DNA of 42,768 nt. Origin: Candidatus Rifleibacteriota bacterium (GTDB lineage Bacteria > Riflebacteria > Ozemobacteria > Ozemobacterales > Ozemobacteraceae). This document shows, in pieces, positions 1-7,189 of this stretch (position 1 is the stretch's first letter; each line of letters begins with the position of its first letter). The translations under genes and the position numbers were made by a program. The notes below the pieces were generated by a model that was not told where the DNA came from, ran no database searches, and worked only from the letters and a program-made list of their open reading frames with translations. The stretch is taken from positions 1 to 42,768 of the forward strand of contig JAKQOH010000004.1 in assembly GCA_029565415.1 (NCBI GenBank). Reading direction: 5' to 3'.

Positions 1-482
1 GCGGCATCGAGGAGGCCGGCCCGCACCTGCTCGGCGACGAGCGTGTGATCATTCGTGAGCTGGCGCATCTGACCGCCCCGAAGCAGATACGCGCGGGAGT
101 CTCCCACATGGCCGAGAACCATCTGGCTGCCCACGATGAGCCCGGCGGTCATTGTCGTTCCCATTCCCTGGCACTCTGGATGCATCTTCACGTGCTGCCA
201 GATGGCGTGATTCGCGTCGGAAAACGCGGCCTCGAGACTGGCCTGGCCGGTGCCATCGGGGTGCGCGCCCGAAAGCCACTGGCGCAACGAATCGGTCGCG
301 ATACGCGAGGCGACCTCTCCCGCCGCATGCCCGCCCATGCCGTCGGCAACCCCGAACAGGCAAGCCCCGGCCGTCATTGCCGGCTCGCGCCAGGGAGGGA
401 CCGCCAGAGGATTGTCTTCGTTGTTGCGTCGGACGAGTCCACGGTCGGACAAACAGGATATCTGCACCTGCGTGCCTTTCAA
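1..482 (-). CDS. PP2C-family protein serine/threonine phosphatase, C-terminus missing
   Basis: About 160 N-terminal residues are visible; the gene runs off the window start. PP2C/Stp1-type motifs appear in order: RNNED (about residues 19-23), DGMGGHAAG (47-55), then GMGTTMTAGL and GHVGDSRAYLLR, with an NDHTLV segment near the cut. The acidic residues in the first, second and fourth motifs are those that bind the two metal ions in this family. It probably dephosphorylates Ser/Thr targets in the cytoplasm. The frame is closed by a TGA immediately before the TTG at 482, so the start is this TTG or the GTG at 467. The preceding minus-strand gene encodes a GIDE-domain membrane protein. No partner kinase is visible inside the window. 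Confidence 0.9.
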   Translation of the reverse strand, partial: MKGTQVQISCLSDRGLVRRNNEDNPLAVPPWREPAMTAGACLFGVADGMGGHAAGEVASRIATDSLRQWLSGAHPDGTGQASLEAAFSDANHAIWQHVKMHPECQGMGTTMTAGLIVGSQMVLGHVGDSRAYLLRGGQMRQLTNDHTLVAEQVRAGLLDA

Positions 483-504
483 TCAGCGTCTCTACTTCGG
501 CGGC

Positions 505-534
505 ATTATACCCATCCTGTTCCGGATGGGTCAA
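505..534 (-). promoter_or_regulatory. sigma70-type promoter for the PP2C gene
   Basis: On the minus strand TTGACC (534-529) and a perfect TATAAT (510-505) are separated by 18 bp. The expected transcription start is near 498, about 16 nt before the TTG start at 482. The promoter lies in the gap between the GIDE gene and the PP2C gene, so PP2C can be transcribed on its own. Confidence 0.7.
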
Positions 535-574
535 GCTTGGGGAACGGGGGAAGAACGTATCTCCCCCGGTTCGG

Positions 575-1360
575 TCACGGCAGGAAACTCTTGACGATCA
601 GGGCCACCCCGCAGAGCGAAACGATTCCGCCCGCCACGAGAAGCCAGAACACGCGGGATTCGGCATCCGCCACCAGCTCCTCTTCGGATTTCGTCGAGAT
701 GACGAACGTCACGTCACTTTTCACCCGCCGGGCGATCGTGGGCGCTTCACCGCCCGAATGCAGCTCGCCAAGCACGTATCCGGGCTGGTTGACGGGGAAA
801 ATGCGCTCCTTGTGCTCGATGCCGAGGATGCGGTGGTTCGCGTCGAGCGCGGGAAGGGTGCTGACGTACCCCATGCTCAGGCTGCCGGTGGACATGACCT
901 GGCCGATCGAGGAGGCCGGGGCGGGCTCGAACCGGTCGATCACCTGGATGGCATCGATCTCCGCCTCTTCCGGGCGCACCATCACCCGGCCGCTCGCATC
1001 CTGAACCCAGAACGGAACCATCGACGTTTCGGAACGGACCACGCGGTGTTCCGTCTTCGTCTTCCGCTCCTGCTGCTTCGTCTGCTGATTCGTCTCGAAC
1101 GTGGTGACCTCGATCCGTTCCCGGCTTTCGCAGGAAAACCAGACGCAGGATTTGCCGGAAAGCGGGGCCGTCAGAGGAGAGTCGCACTGGATGGTGCCCT
1201 TCACTTCGACAGGCTTGCCGACCGATACGGCGCCGTCTTTCAGCTCCTGAGCCGTGGAGGTCCGGGTTCCCTTGATCTGGGCGACTTTGGCCTGCTCCAG
1301 ATACCGCCAGTACAAAAGCGCAACGCCGATGACGAGTACGAAAATGCCGACTCCCACCAT
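575..1360 (-). CDS. GIDE-domain membrane protein (E3-ligase-like family)
   Basis: The protein has 261 residues. A transmembrane helix sits at the extreme N-terminus (about residues 3-20) and a second near the C-terminus (about 240-258), with a soluble central part. The centre carries the pattern seen in GIDE proteins: VSVGKPVEVKGTI, then SGKSCVWFSCESRER, then a WVQDASGRVMVRPEEAEI segment. In eukaryotic MUL1/GIDE this fold is linked to a RING domain; no RING is present here. The start was placed at the ATG at 1360, which has GGAGG 10 nt upstream; an in-frame upstream extension has no such signal. The function in bacteria is unknown. It lies upstream of the PP2C gene on the same strand and may form a signalling unit with it (inference). 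Confidence 0.7.
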   Translation of the reverse strand: MVGVGIFVLVIGVALLYWRYLEQAKVAQIKGTRTSTAQELKDGAVSVGKPVEVKGTIQCDSPLTAPLSGKSCVWFSCESRERIEVTTFETNQQTKQQERKTKTEHRVVRSETSMVPFWVQDASGRVMVRPEEAEIDAIQVIDRFEPAPASSIGQVMSTGSLSMGYVSTLPALDANHRILGIEHKERIFPVNQPGYVLGELHSGGEAPTIARRVKSDVTFVISTKSEEELVADAESRVFWLLVAGGIVSLCGVALIVKSFLP

Positions 1361-1528
1361 ATCCCGAGATCCTCCGTCTTCGCATATTCCGCGGCAAGAA
1401 CCGGCGCGGTTTCTGATCCCATGATGCATGAGAGCGATTCTTCTGACAAGAAAAAAGATGTATCCATCCCGCCCCCCGGGCCTGCCATGCTACGATGAAG
1501 GCGAACATGAGGGAGGAGATCCACGCCC

Positions 1529-1891
1529 ATGGGCATCCGGGAACGCCTGACGCGTGTCGTGAAAGCGTATGTCAATGCCTGGCTCGGCCGCTCTCTCGCC
1601 GAGTTCGAGTCGGATGACCTCCCCTGGCCCGACGAAGAGACCGGCCCCGGCGGCCCGGCCCCGGCCGGCGCCCGCCGGGAACCCGATGCACGGCTCCAGC
1701 GCTGCTACAACCGTCTCGAGATCCCCATCGGCTCGGATCTGGCGACGGTCCGGAAAGCCTGGAAAGAGATGATGAAGCGATATCATCCCGACCGCCACGG
1801 GAACGATCCCGAGAAGCTGGCCACGGCGACCCGTCTCTGCCAGGAGCTGACGGAAGCCTATCTGGAGTTATCCCGGTTTCTCAAGACTTGA
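1529..1891 (+). CDS. Small J-domain (DnaJ-like) protein
   Basis: The protein has 120 residues. The C-terminal half is a J domain: helix I around 57-64, helix II at 73-85 ending in the diagnostic HPD (86-88), and helix III around 95-117. The HPD loop is what stimulates the ATPase of Hsp70 (DnaK), so this is probably a specialised co-chaperone. There is no G/F region or zinc domain. The first 50 residues have an N-terminal helix and a Pro/Gly-rich linker with no recognisable domain. A strong GGGAGGAG lies upstream of the ATG, and a TGC-TACGAT extended -10 lies at about 1486-1494. It is divergent from the GIDE gene and no dnaK is visible nearby. Confidence 0.85.
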   Translation: MGIRERLTRVVKAYVNAWLGRSLAEFESDDLPWPDEETGPGGPAPAGARREPDARLQRCYNRLEIPIGSDLATVRKAWKEMMKRYHPDRHGNDPEKLATATRLCQELTEAYLELSRFLKT

Positions 1892-1916
1892 CACCCGCTC
1901 ATTCATGCCGTACAGT
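1888..1916 (+). promoter_or_regulatory. Promoter of the methyltransferase-to-PK-like operon
   Basis: TTGACA (1888-1893) and TACAGT (1911-1916) are separated by 17 bp. The -35 box overlaps the stop codon of the J-domain gene. A very AT-rich stretch with two further TATAAT strings (1945-1950, 1952-1957) follows before the ATG at 1987, either as alternative -10 boxes or as an unstructured leader. Confidence 0.55.
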
Positions 1917-1986
1917 TCGGGCGTTTGAATTCGATTTTCCGTCATATAATATATAATAAAGTATAAATAGGAAAGGAACTGCTCGC

Positions 1987-2664
1987 ATGAGCCGTAACGC
2001 CCCCGAAGCGTGGGAAACGGGGAGCCTGGTCGACCATTACAACACCCTGTTCCCGTTCGACGAGAAGGAGATCCTCGCGTATCTCGCCCCTCTGGAACTG
2101 GGCCGCGATGACGTGTTCATCGATTTCGGCTGCGGGAACGGCGCCGCTCTTGCCGTTGCGGCACGGTTCTGCCGCCGCGTGATCGGCGTCGACGTCGCCG
2201 AAAAGCAGCTCGAGCAGGCAAAACAGCGGCTCGCAGCGGTTCCTGCAGCCCGTCTGCTCCAGGTTCCCTTTCTCGACTGCCGTCTCGAGGCTGAGGAACC
2301 GCTGACGAAAGGTTCGTCCCGCAAAGCGCTGCACCACCTGACGGATGCGGAAAAGATCGTGTTTTTCCGGCAGATCGGGCCGCGATTCGCCCCCGGCGCC
2401 CGCTTCGTGATCGAGGATGCCGTCTTCGACTTCGATCGCTCCGAACTGGAGGCCTGCATGCCGCAGGTCCTGGCTGATGCCGCGACCTGGTATGGCGAGC
2501 GGTGGCCCCAGGTACAGCCGGATTTCCTGATCACGATCCGGGACGAGTTCGCCACGGGCCTGAACGCCTGGACGGCAGCGCTCGAGGCCGGCGGCTTCAG
2601 ACTCGCCCGCCGCACCCGCCACACCTGTTTTCTCAGCCATCTGACGGCCATCAAGGAAGGATGA
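1987..2664 (+). CDS. Class I SAM-dependent methyltransferase
   Basis: The protein has 225 residues. SAM-binding motif I is FIDFGCGNG (about 45-52), and the acidic end of strand beta2 is VIGVDV (65-70, Asp69). A later conserved block reads APGARFVIEDAVF. This is a Rossmann-like methyltransferase of the methyltransf_11/25 type; the substrate cannot be read. AAGGA lies 9 nt before the ATG. It is the first gene of a five-gene run with spacings of 4 bp or overlaps, so it probably modifies the product of the pathway below or an intermediate of it (inference). Confidence 0.85.
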   Translation: MSRNAPEAWETGSLVDHYNTLFPFDEKEILAYLAPLELGRDDVFIDFGCGNGAALAVAARFCRRVIGVDVAEKQLEQAKQRLAAVPAARLLQVPFLDCRLEAEEPLTKGSSRKALHHLTDAEKIVFFRQIGPRFAPGARFVIEDAVFDFDRSELEACMPQVLADAATWYGERWPQVQPDFLITIRDEFATGLNAWTAALEAGGFRLARRTRHTCFLSHLTAIKEG

Positions 2665-2668
2665 CACC

Positions 2669-3625
2669 ATGTCCGAACAAGCGCACGAAATCGTTGCCCT
2701 GCTGACTCCGGGCTGCCTCGGCACCTGCTGGTACGGCAAGTATCACTATCTCGAGCCATGGGCAGGCTGCGAGCATGACTGCGACTACTGTTACGCCCGC
2801 TACCGCTCCGCCGTCACCGAGAAACTCGCCGAGCTTCACACGGTCTTCGATCGCCCCGCTCCGCTGGCGGATCCCGACCGGCTCATCCCCGAACTGCGCG
2901 ACCGGCTCGCCCGGGGGGATGTGAAGATCGTCAAACTTTCCCGGTACACCGACCTGTTCACCCCGGGTCAGGTGAAGAGCGGCCTCGCGGCCCGCCTGCT
3001 CCAGACCCTCGCCGACTCCCCCGTCGAACGCGCCATCATCACCACGAAGGGGCTGCCGGATGCTGCCTGCATCGATGTCATGGGCAGGTTCCCCGCGAAA
3101 TTCTCGTACAACCCGGTGTTCAAGCCCGCCGCCCCGGTCTCGCTCGAGCAGCACATCTTTCCGCTCGAGGAGCGGCTGAACGCGGCTGTCGAGCTGCAGA
3201 AGCGCGGCGTGCGCGTCACGGTGCACATGGATCCGATCGTTCCCGGGCTGGAAGACGACGAGACGACGCTGCGCGGGCTTCTTCTCCGGCTCCGCGAGGC
3301 AGGCCTGAGGCGCGTCATGTTCTCGACGCTTCTGCTGACCGAGCCGATGGTCGAGGACATCCGGCGCCGGATCGGGACGGAACACACGGACCGCATCCTG
3401 AGCCATTTCGATGTCGAGGCGTCGCGCCAGCTTCTTCCGAAGCAGGGGGAAACACGGTATATCGAACTGAAGCCCGAGGCGAAGCAGCGGATCGTCGATC
3501 TGTATGCGCGGCTGCTGCGGGAACTCGGCTTCGATTTCGTGCTGTGCGGCCTGAAAAGCGCCAGCAAGGGGCTCCGGATCGACCGCAAGGCCTGTCCGGT
3601 GTGCGATGGGACATTCTATGCCTAA
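2669..3625 (+). CDS. Radical SAM protein, spore-photoproduct-lyase (SPL)-like family
   Basis: The protein has 318 residues. The 4Fe-4S-binding motif is CEHDCDYC (Cys34, Cys38, Cys41), that is CX3CX2C followed by YAR, as in the SPL-like radical SAM family (COG1533). Later blocks include VKIVKLSRYTDLFTPG, TTKGLP and VHMDPIVPGLEDDE, typical of the partial TIM barrel. An extra Cys pair (CPVCDG) sits at the very C-terminus. The family generates a 5'-deoxyadenosyl radical, but most members have no assigned substrate. Context (operon with ATP-grasp, MFS and PK-like genes, no spore genes) argues against spore DNA repair. The start has a good SD (GGAAGGATGACACC) 4 bp after the methyltransferase stop. 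The last bases overlap the next gene. Confidence 0.85.
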   Translation: MSEQAHEIVALLTPGCLGTCWYGKYHYLEPWAGCEHDCDYCYARYRSAVTEKLAELHTVFDRPAPLADPDRLIPELRDRLARGDVKIVKLSRYTDLFTPGQVKSGLAARLLQTLADSPVERAIITTKGLPDAACIDVMGRFPAKFSYNPVFKPAAPVSLEQHIFPLEERLNAAVELQKRGVRVTVHMDPIVPGLEDDETTLRGLLLRLREAGLRRVMFSTLLLTEPMVEDIRRRIGTEHTDRILSHFDVEASRQLLPKQGETRYIELKPEAKQRIVDLYARLLRELGFDFVLCGLKSASKGLRIDRKACPVCDGTFYA

Positions 3626-4889
3626 ACTCTGGTTTGCAAACATCGAAGAAGTCTTCCTCGACGCCGACACCGACGAACAGGGCAGCCTGGCGACGAAGGT
3701 CAGCGTCTGGACACCCCGGTTCCTCTTCCACGCGGCTCCGGGCGATGCGGTCATCGTCGGCAACGCGGTGGACCAGCGCTTCATCGCCTACGCATCGGCC
3801 GTCAGCGGCTTCACTTCCACGCTGCCGGTCCTGTTCCCCACCGCCGAACCCCGGCCGTTCCTTCTGGCCGAAGCCGTCCTGGCCGACCGGAGGCTGCTCG
3901 ATGCGGCACGCGAGCTGTGTCGCGACGGCGGCTGGGTCCTCGAACCCTACCTGCAGACGGAAAACGCGCTGCGCGTCGCCGCCGAGATCGGCATCCCGGG
4001 CAATCCGACCCACAATATCCTGATCGAAGAAGGGCTGTCCCAGCAGCTCAACGACAAGCTGGAATGCAAGCGCATCGCGGGGCATCTCGGCATCGAGACG
4101 ATTCCCGGCATCTCGGCGAATGACCTGGTCGGCCTGCGCCGCGCGGTGAAGGATGCGTCCCAGTTCCACGACGGGGAGCTGATGCTGCGCAAGGCCCAGA
4201 GCGCCGGCGGCGTCGGCAACCTGTGCGGAGCTCCCGACGAGCTTCTCCCCCGCCTCGAAAACTGGTATTCGAACGGAACGGTGCTGATCGAGCCGAAACT
4301 GGAACTGCTCGAGACGCTCGGCTCGCTGGTCGATGTCGAACGCCACGGCCCCGAGTTCATCGGCATCGACTCCCAGATCCTCGAGAACGGCGGCTGGGTC
4401 GGCTTCACCTACCCTTTCACGGATCAGGATATAGCGGATCAGATACATCGAGAGAGCCTGGCGTTTGGCCGGGCGGCCCACCAGCTCGGCGGCCGCGGGT
4501 ATCTGAACCTCGACTGGGGCATCGTTCGAAACGACGACGGGAGCCGGCGCGCGGTTCTCATCGAATGCAACTTCCGGCACAATGGCTTCTCCCACCTGAT
4601 CGACCTGGGGGCCCGCCTGACGGGGCTCAACCGCGGCCTTCTGCACGCGCGCTTCCTCGCCACCCTTCCCGTGCGCCCCGAGTGCGGCACCTTCGCGGGT
4701 CTCCATGCAGCCCTGGCCGGAAAGATCGGAAAGCGATCCGCCTCGCTGCTGCTCGAGCCCGGGGTATCCGAAGCCGGGGCCGTCATCATCCTTCCCCCCG
4801 AAGACGGCAGGGCGGGCATCGCCATCTTCGCCGCCGACGCCCGTGAAGCAGAGGCGATCGACGTCGCCGTCCGCGAACGGATTTCGTGA
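3618..4889 (+). CDS. ATP-grasp ligase-like protein
   Basis: The protein has 423 residues from the ATG at 3618; an in-frame ATG at 3606 would add four residues. It shows an N-terminal pre-ATP-grasp region (1-130), a Lys-rich nucleotide site (DKLECKRIAG, 146-155), a glycine-rich loop (RKAQSAGGVGN, 191-201) and the metal-binding end of the grasp, LIECNFRHNG (Glu316, Asn318). These are hallmarks of carboxylate-amine or carboxylate-thiol ligases that use an acyl-phosphate intermediate. It does not look like D-Ala ligase, carbamoyl-phosphate synthetase or a purine enzyme. The gene overlaps the radical SAM stop by 8 bp and the MFS start by 4 bp (GTGA), so translation is probably coupled. Best reading: a peptide- or amide-forming enzyme of a small-molecule pathway (inference). 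Confidence 0.75.
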   Translation: MPKLWFANIEEVFLDADTDEQGSLATKVSVWTPRFLFHAAPGDAVIVGNAVDQRFIAYASAVSGFTSTLPVLFPTAEPRPFLLAEAVLADRRLLDAARELCRDGGWVLEPYLQTENALRVAAEIGIPGNPTHNILIEEGLSQQLNDKLECKRIAGHLGIETIPGISANDLVGLRRAVKDASQFHDGELMLRKAQSAGGVGNLCGAPDELLPRLENWYSNGTVLIEPKLELLETLGSLVDVERHGPEFIGIDSQILENGGWVGFTYPFTDQDIADQIHRESLAFGRAAHQLGGRGYLNLDWGIVRNDDGSRRAVLIECNFRHNGFSHLIDLGARLTGLNRGLLHARFLATLPVRPECGTFAGLHAALAGKIGKRSASLLLEPGVSEAGAVIILPPEDGRAGIAIFAADAREAEAIDVAVRERIS

Positions 4890-6154
4890 AGAACCACCTC
4901 GTCGTTCTCGCCTCGTTCCTGCTGATCTTCGGCTTCTCGACCGTCGACAGCGCGATCTCGCCCCTCGTGCGGGAACTGTCGCGGCATTTCGGGGTCGTGC
5001 TGAACCGCGTGCTGCTGCTCATCTCCTGGGCGACGATCGGAACGGTCGCCGGCGTCCTGCTCGGCCCGGCCCTGACGACCCGGTTCCGGGTCCCCACCCT
5101 GCTGGGCGCCGCGTCGGCCGGCCTGCTCGCCGGCCTCGCCGTGTTCCTGACCACCGACTCCCTGGCGGTCGCGCAGGGTTCGCGCCTGGTGTTCGGCTTC
5201 TCCTCGGGCACGATCGCGGCCTGCATGTGGTGGATCACCTTCTACGGCGTCCCCAAAAGCCATTATCAGGCGATGATGGCCGTTCTGATGTCGGCCAGGC
5301 CCCTGGCGACGGCCCTCGGCGTCCCGCTGATCGGCCTGATCACCGCCGCCGGCATGAGCGCAACGCCCCTGGCCGCCGAAGCCGTTCCCGGATCGCCGGC
5401 CCCTTCCCTTTCCTGGCAGGGCTCCTTCTGGCTGTTCGGCGCCATCATGGCGGCCTCGGGAATCGTCCTCACCCTCGCCCTCCGTTCCTCCGACGGGGAG
5501 GCGAAACAGCCCCTCTCGGTCGGCCGGATGATCCGGGATTATATCGAGGCGTTCCGCCTCCCGATGGCCGCCGAGTATTATATAGGCTTCACGATCAATA
5601 GAATGTGCTATTTCGGCTTCTACGCCGTCTCGGGCATCTGGTTCATCACGCATTACAACCTTCAGCTCGCCGAAATCAGCCGGGCCCTGTTCGCGATCGG
5701 CCTGGGCGAGGCCGTGATCAATTTCGTCGTGCCCGCCATCCGGAACCGGCTCGGCCATGCCCTGACCTTCACCGGCAGCCTGGTCGTCTCGGGCATCATT
5801 TTCCCGGTCTTCATCATGGGGGGCCTGCCGTATGCCGCGGCGCTGGCCCTGATCACGCTGTTCATGATCCTCGACCGCATCTACTGCATGGCGATGGTCA
5901 TCACCCTGCCCGAAATGTTTCCGCAGGCGCAGAACAAGACGGTGTTCGGCAGCCTGAACACGCTGACGGCCTGGGCCGGCCTCACCGCGATCGCCTGGCT
6001 GCAGGGCAGCTTTCTCGATCTGATCGGCCTCACCGCCGTCCAATTGCTGCTGATCGCCTGTTATGTCATCGGCTCGCTGATGCTGTACCGGGTTCAGCAC
6101 CGGACCGTCCTCGCTCCCGCCCGGCCCCTCACCGGCGCACCCCCGTCCCCATGA
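4886..6154 (+). CDS. MFS transporter
   Basis: The protein has 422 residues with about 12 hydrophobic segments across its length, starting with LVVLASFLLIFGFSTVDSAI. A loop after the second helix contains TTRFRVPTLLGAA, in the position of the MFS motif A loop. The start is GTG in a GTGA overlap with the ATP-grasp stop; no other start fits as well. The cargo cannot be read from sequence. Position between an ATP-grasp ligase and a PK-like gene suggests export of the pathway product or import of its precursor. A local run of rare AT-rich codons (TAT TAT ATA, then AAT AGA) sits at 5573-5613, unlike the rest of the gene. Confidence 0.85.
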   Translation: MKNHLVVLASFLLIFGFSTVDSAISPLVRELSRHFGVVLNRVLLLISWATIGTVAGVLLGPALTTRFRVPTLLGAASAGLLAGLAVFLTTDSLAVAQGSRLVFGFSSGTIAACMWWITFYGVPKSHYQAMMAVLMSARPLATALGVPLIGLITAAGMSATPLAAEAVPGSPAPSLSWQGSFWLFGAIMAASGIVLTLALRSSDGEAKQPLSVGRMIRDYIEAFRLPMAAEYYIGFTINRMCYFGFYAVSGIWFITHYNLQLAEISRALFAIGLGEAVINFVVPAIRNRLGHALTFTGSLVVSGIIFPVFIMGGLPYAAALALITLFMILDRIYCMAMVITLPEMFPQAQNKTVFGSLNTLTAWAGLTAIAWLQGSFLDLIGLTAVQLLLIACYVIGSLMLYRVQHRTVLAPARPLTGAPPSP

Positions 6155-7125
6155 TCGAACGCATCCTGACCCTCGGCCCCGCCTCCGCCGATCGCGCGAG
6201 CACCCTGGCTCTCGCCCGCGTCGCGACCCGGTTCCGGCTCAACACGTCGCACATGACGCCCGACGGCCTCCGGGAGCAGCTCTCCCGGCTCTCGACCCTG
6301 TTCGACGAGAGGGGGACGCGCCTGCCGGTGGTTCTCGATCTGCAGGGCGCAAAGGTCCGCATCGGCCGCTATCCGACGGTCGATACGATTCCCGGACGGG
6401 TCGAACTGCGCCTGGCCGATGCATCCGACGATCCCGCCGTTATCCCGGTCCCGCATGAGAGCGTCTTCCGGAAGACATCCGCCGGCGACCTGGTGCATCT
6501 GAACGACCGCCGCATCATCCTCCGGATTCTCGGGCCGGCAGGCTCCGACGGCCTCGCGGCCGAATGCATCCGCAACGGCCCCCTGAGCCCGAACAAGGGA
6601 TTCAATTGTGAAAACCGCGTCTACGAGCTGATCCGTCTCTCCCCGCGCGATGCCGAGGCGATCCGCATCGGAAACGCGTTTCCCTTCGTCGAGTATGCCG
6701 TCTCGTTCGTTCTCGACGGCAGCGAGGCCGGGCTGTTCCGCCCTCTCACGGGAAACCGCCGGCTGATCGCGAAACTCGAGCGGCCGGCAGCCCTCGCGGC
6801 GGCCGAGGCGATCGATCGGGCGTTCGACGAACACTGGCTGTGCCGGGGCGACCTGGGGGCCGAATCCGAACTGCGGGACCTGGGACGCCTCCAGGCGGAT
6901 TTCATCCGCCTGTTCCCGAACCTGCGACGTCCGAAGCTCCTCGCCGGCGAGGTGCTCGGCTCGATGGTCGCCTCCCCCCTCCCCTCGCGGAGCGAGATCG
7001 TGCATCTCCACGACATTCTCGAGGCCGGCTTCGACGGCATCGTGCTGTCCGACGAAACGGCGTCCGGCCATAATATAGCAGACGTAATATCATTTCTCGG
7101 ATATTATTTCCGTCTGACCCCGTAA
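6151..7125 (+). CDS. Pyruvate-kinase-like protein, catalytic Thr absent, no C-terminal domain
   Basis: The protein has 324 residues against about 470 or more for pyruvate kinase. The A-domain barrel is recognisable: LTLGPAS (6-12), RLNTSH (29-34), LDLQGAKVRIG (62-72), IAKLE (206-210), CRGDLG (231-236), PSRSE (278-282) and LSDETASG (299-306). Residues 73-150 resemble the B-domain lid. By comparison with classical enzymes, Lys208 and the metal ligands Glu210 and Asp234 are retained. The ATQMLESM segment reads AGEVLGSM (265-272), so the Thr is Gly266, and the LDTKGPE motif reads LDLQGAK. The allosteric C-domain is missing. It probably binds a phosphoenolpyruvate-like or phosphorylated ligand but may not be a normal kinase. 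The ATGA overlap with the MFS gene places it last in the operon. Confidence 0.75.
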   Translation: MIERILTLGPASADRASTLALARVATRFRLNTSHMTPDGLREQLSRLSTLFDERGTRLPVVLDLQGAKVRIGRYPTVDTIPGRVELRLADASDDPAVIPVPHESVFRKTSAGDLVHLNDRRIILRILGPAGSDGLAAECIRNGPLSPNKGFNCENRVYELIRLSPRDAEAIRIGNAFPFVEYAVSFVLDGSEAGLFRPLTGNRRLIAKLERPAALAAAEAIDRAFDEHWLCRGDLGAESELRDLGRLQADFIRLFPNLRRPKLLAGEVLGSMVASPLPSRSEIVHLHDILEAGFDGIVLSDETASGHNIADVISFLGYYFRLTP

Positions 7126-7140
7126 TCATTCCCACATGAC

Positions 7141-7169
7141 GTAGGGGCGGGTCTGAGACCCGCCCCTAC
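7141..7169. repeat. Perfect 29-bp palindrome between convergent genes
   Basis: Arms GTAGGGGCGGGTCT and its exact reverse complement are separated by a single G. It lies 15 bp after the PK-like stop and 20 bp before the stop of the convergent peptidase gene. Neither side has a clear T-tract, so it is not a textbook intrinsic terminator, although it could slow or end transcription from both sides. GC-rich GTAGGGGCG-type palindromes are found as dispersed repeats in many bacterial genomes (general knowledge). Confidence 0.75.
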
Positions 7170-7189
7170 AGAAAACGCAATGGTCGACG

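Noticed and set aside
2669..3625. Spore photoproduct lyase as a DNA-repair enzyme
   Set aside because: Only the broad SPL-like family is supported. There are no sporulation genes, and the operon context points elsewhere.
4439..6100. 553-codon minus-strand frame over the ATP-grasp and MFS genes
   Set aside because: The product is His/Gln/Asp/Gly-rich without structure; the plus-strand genes are coupled and have family motifs.
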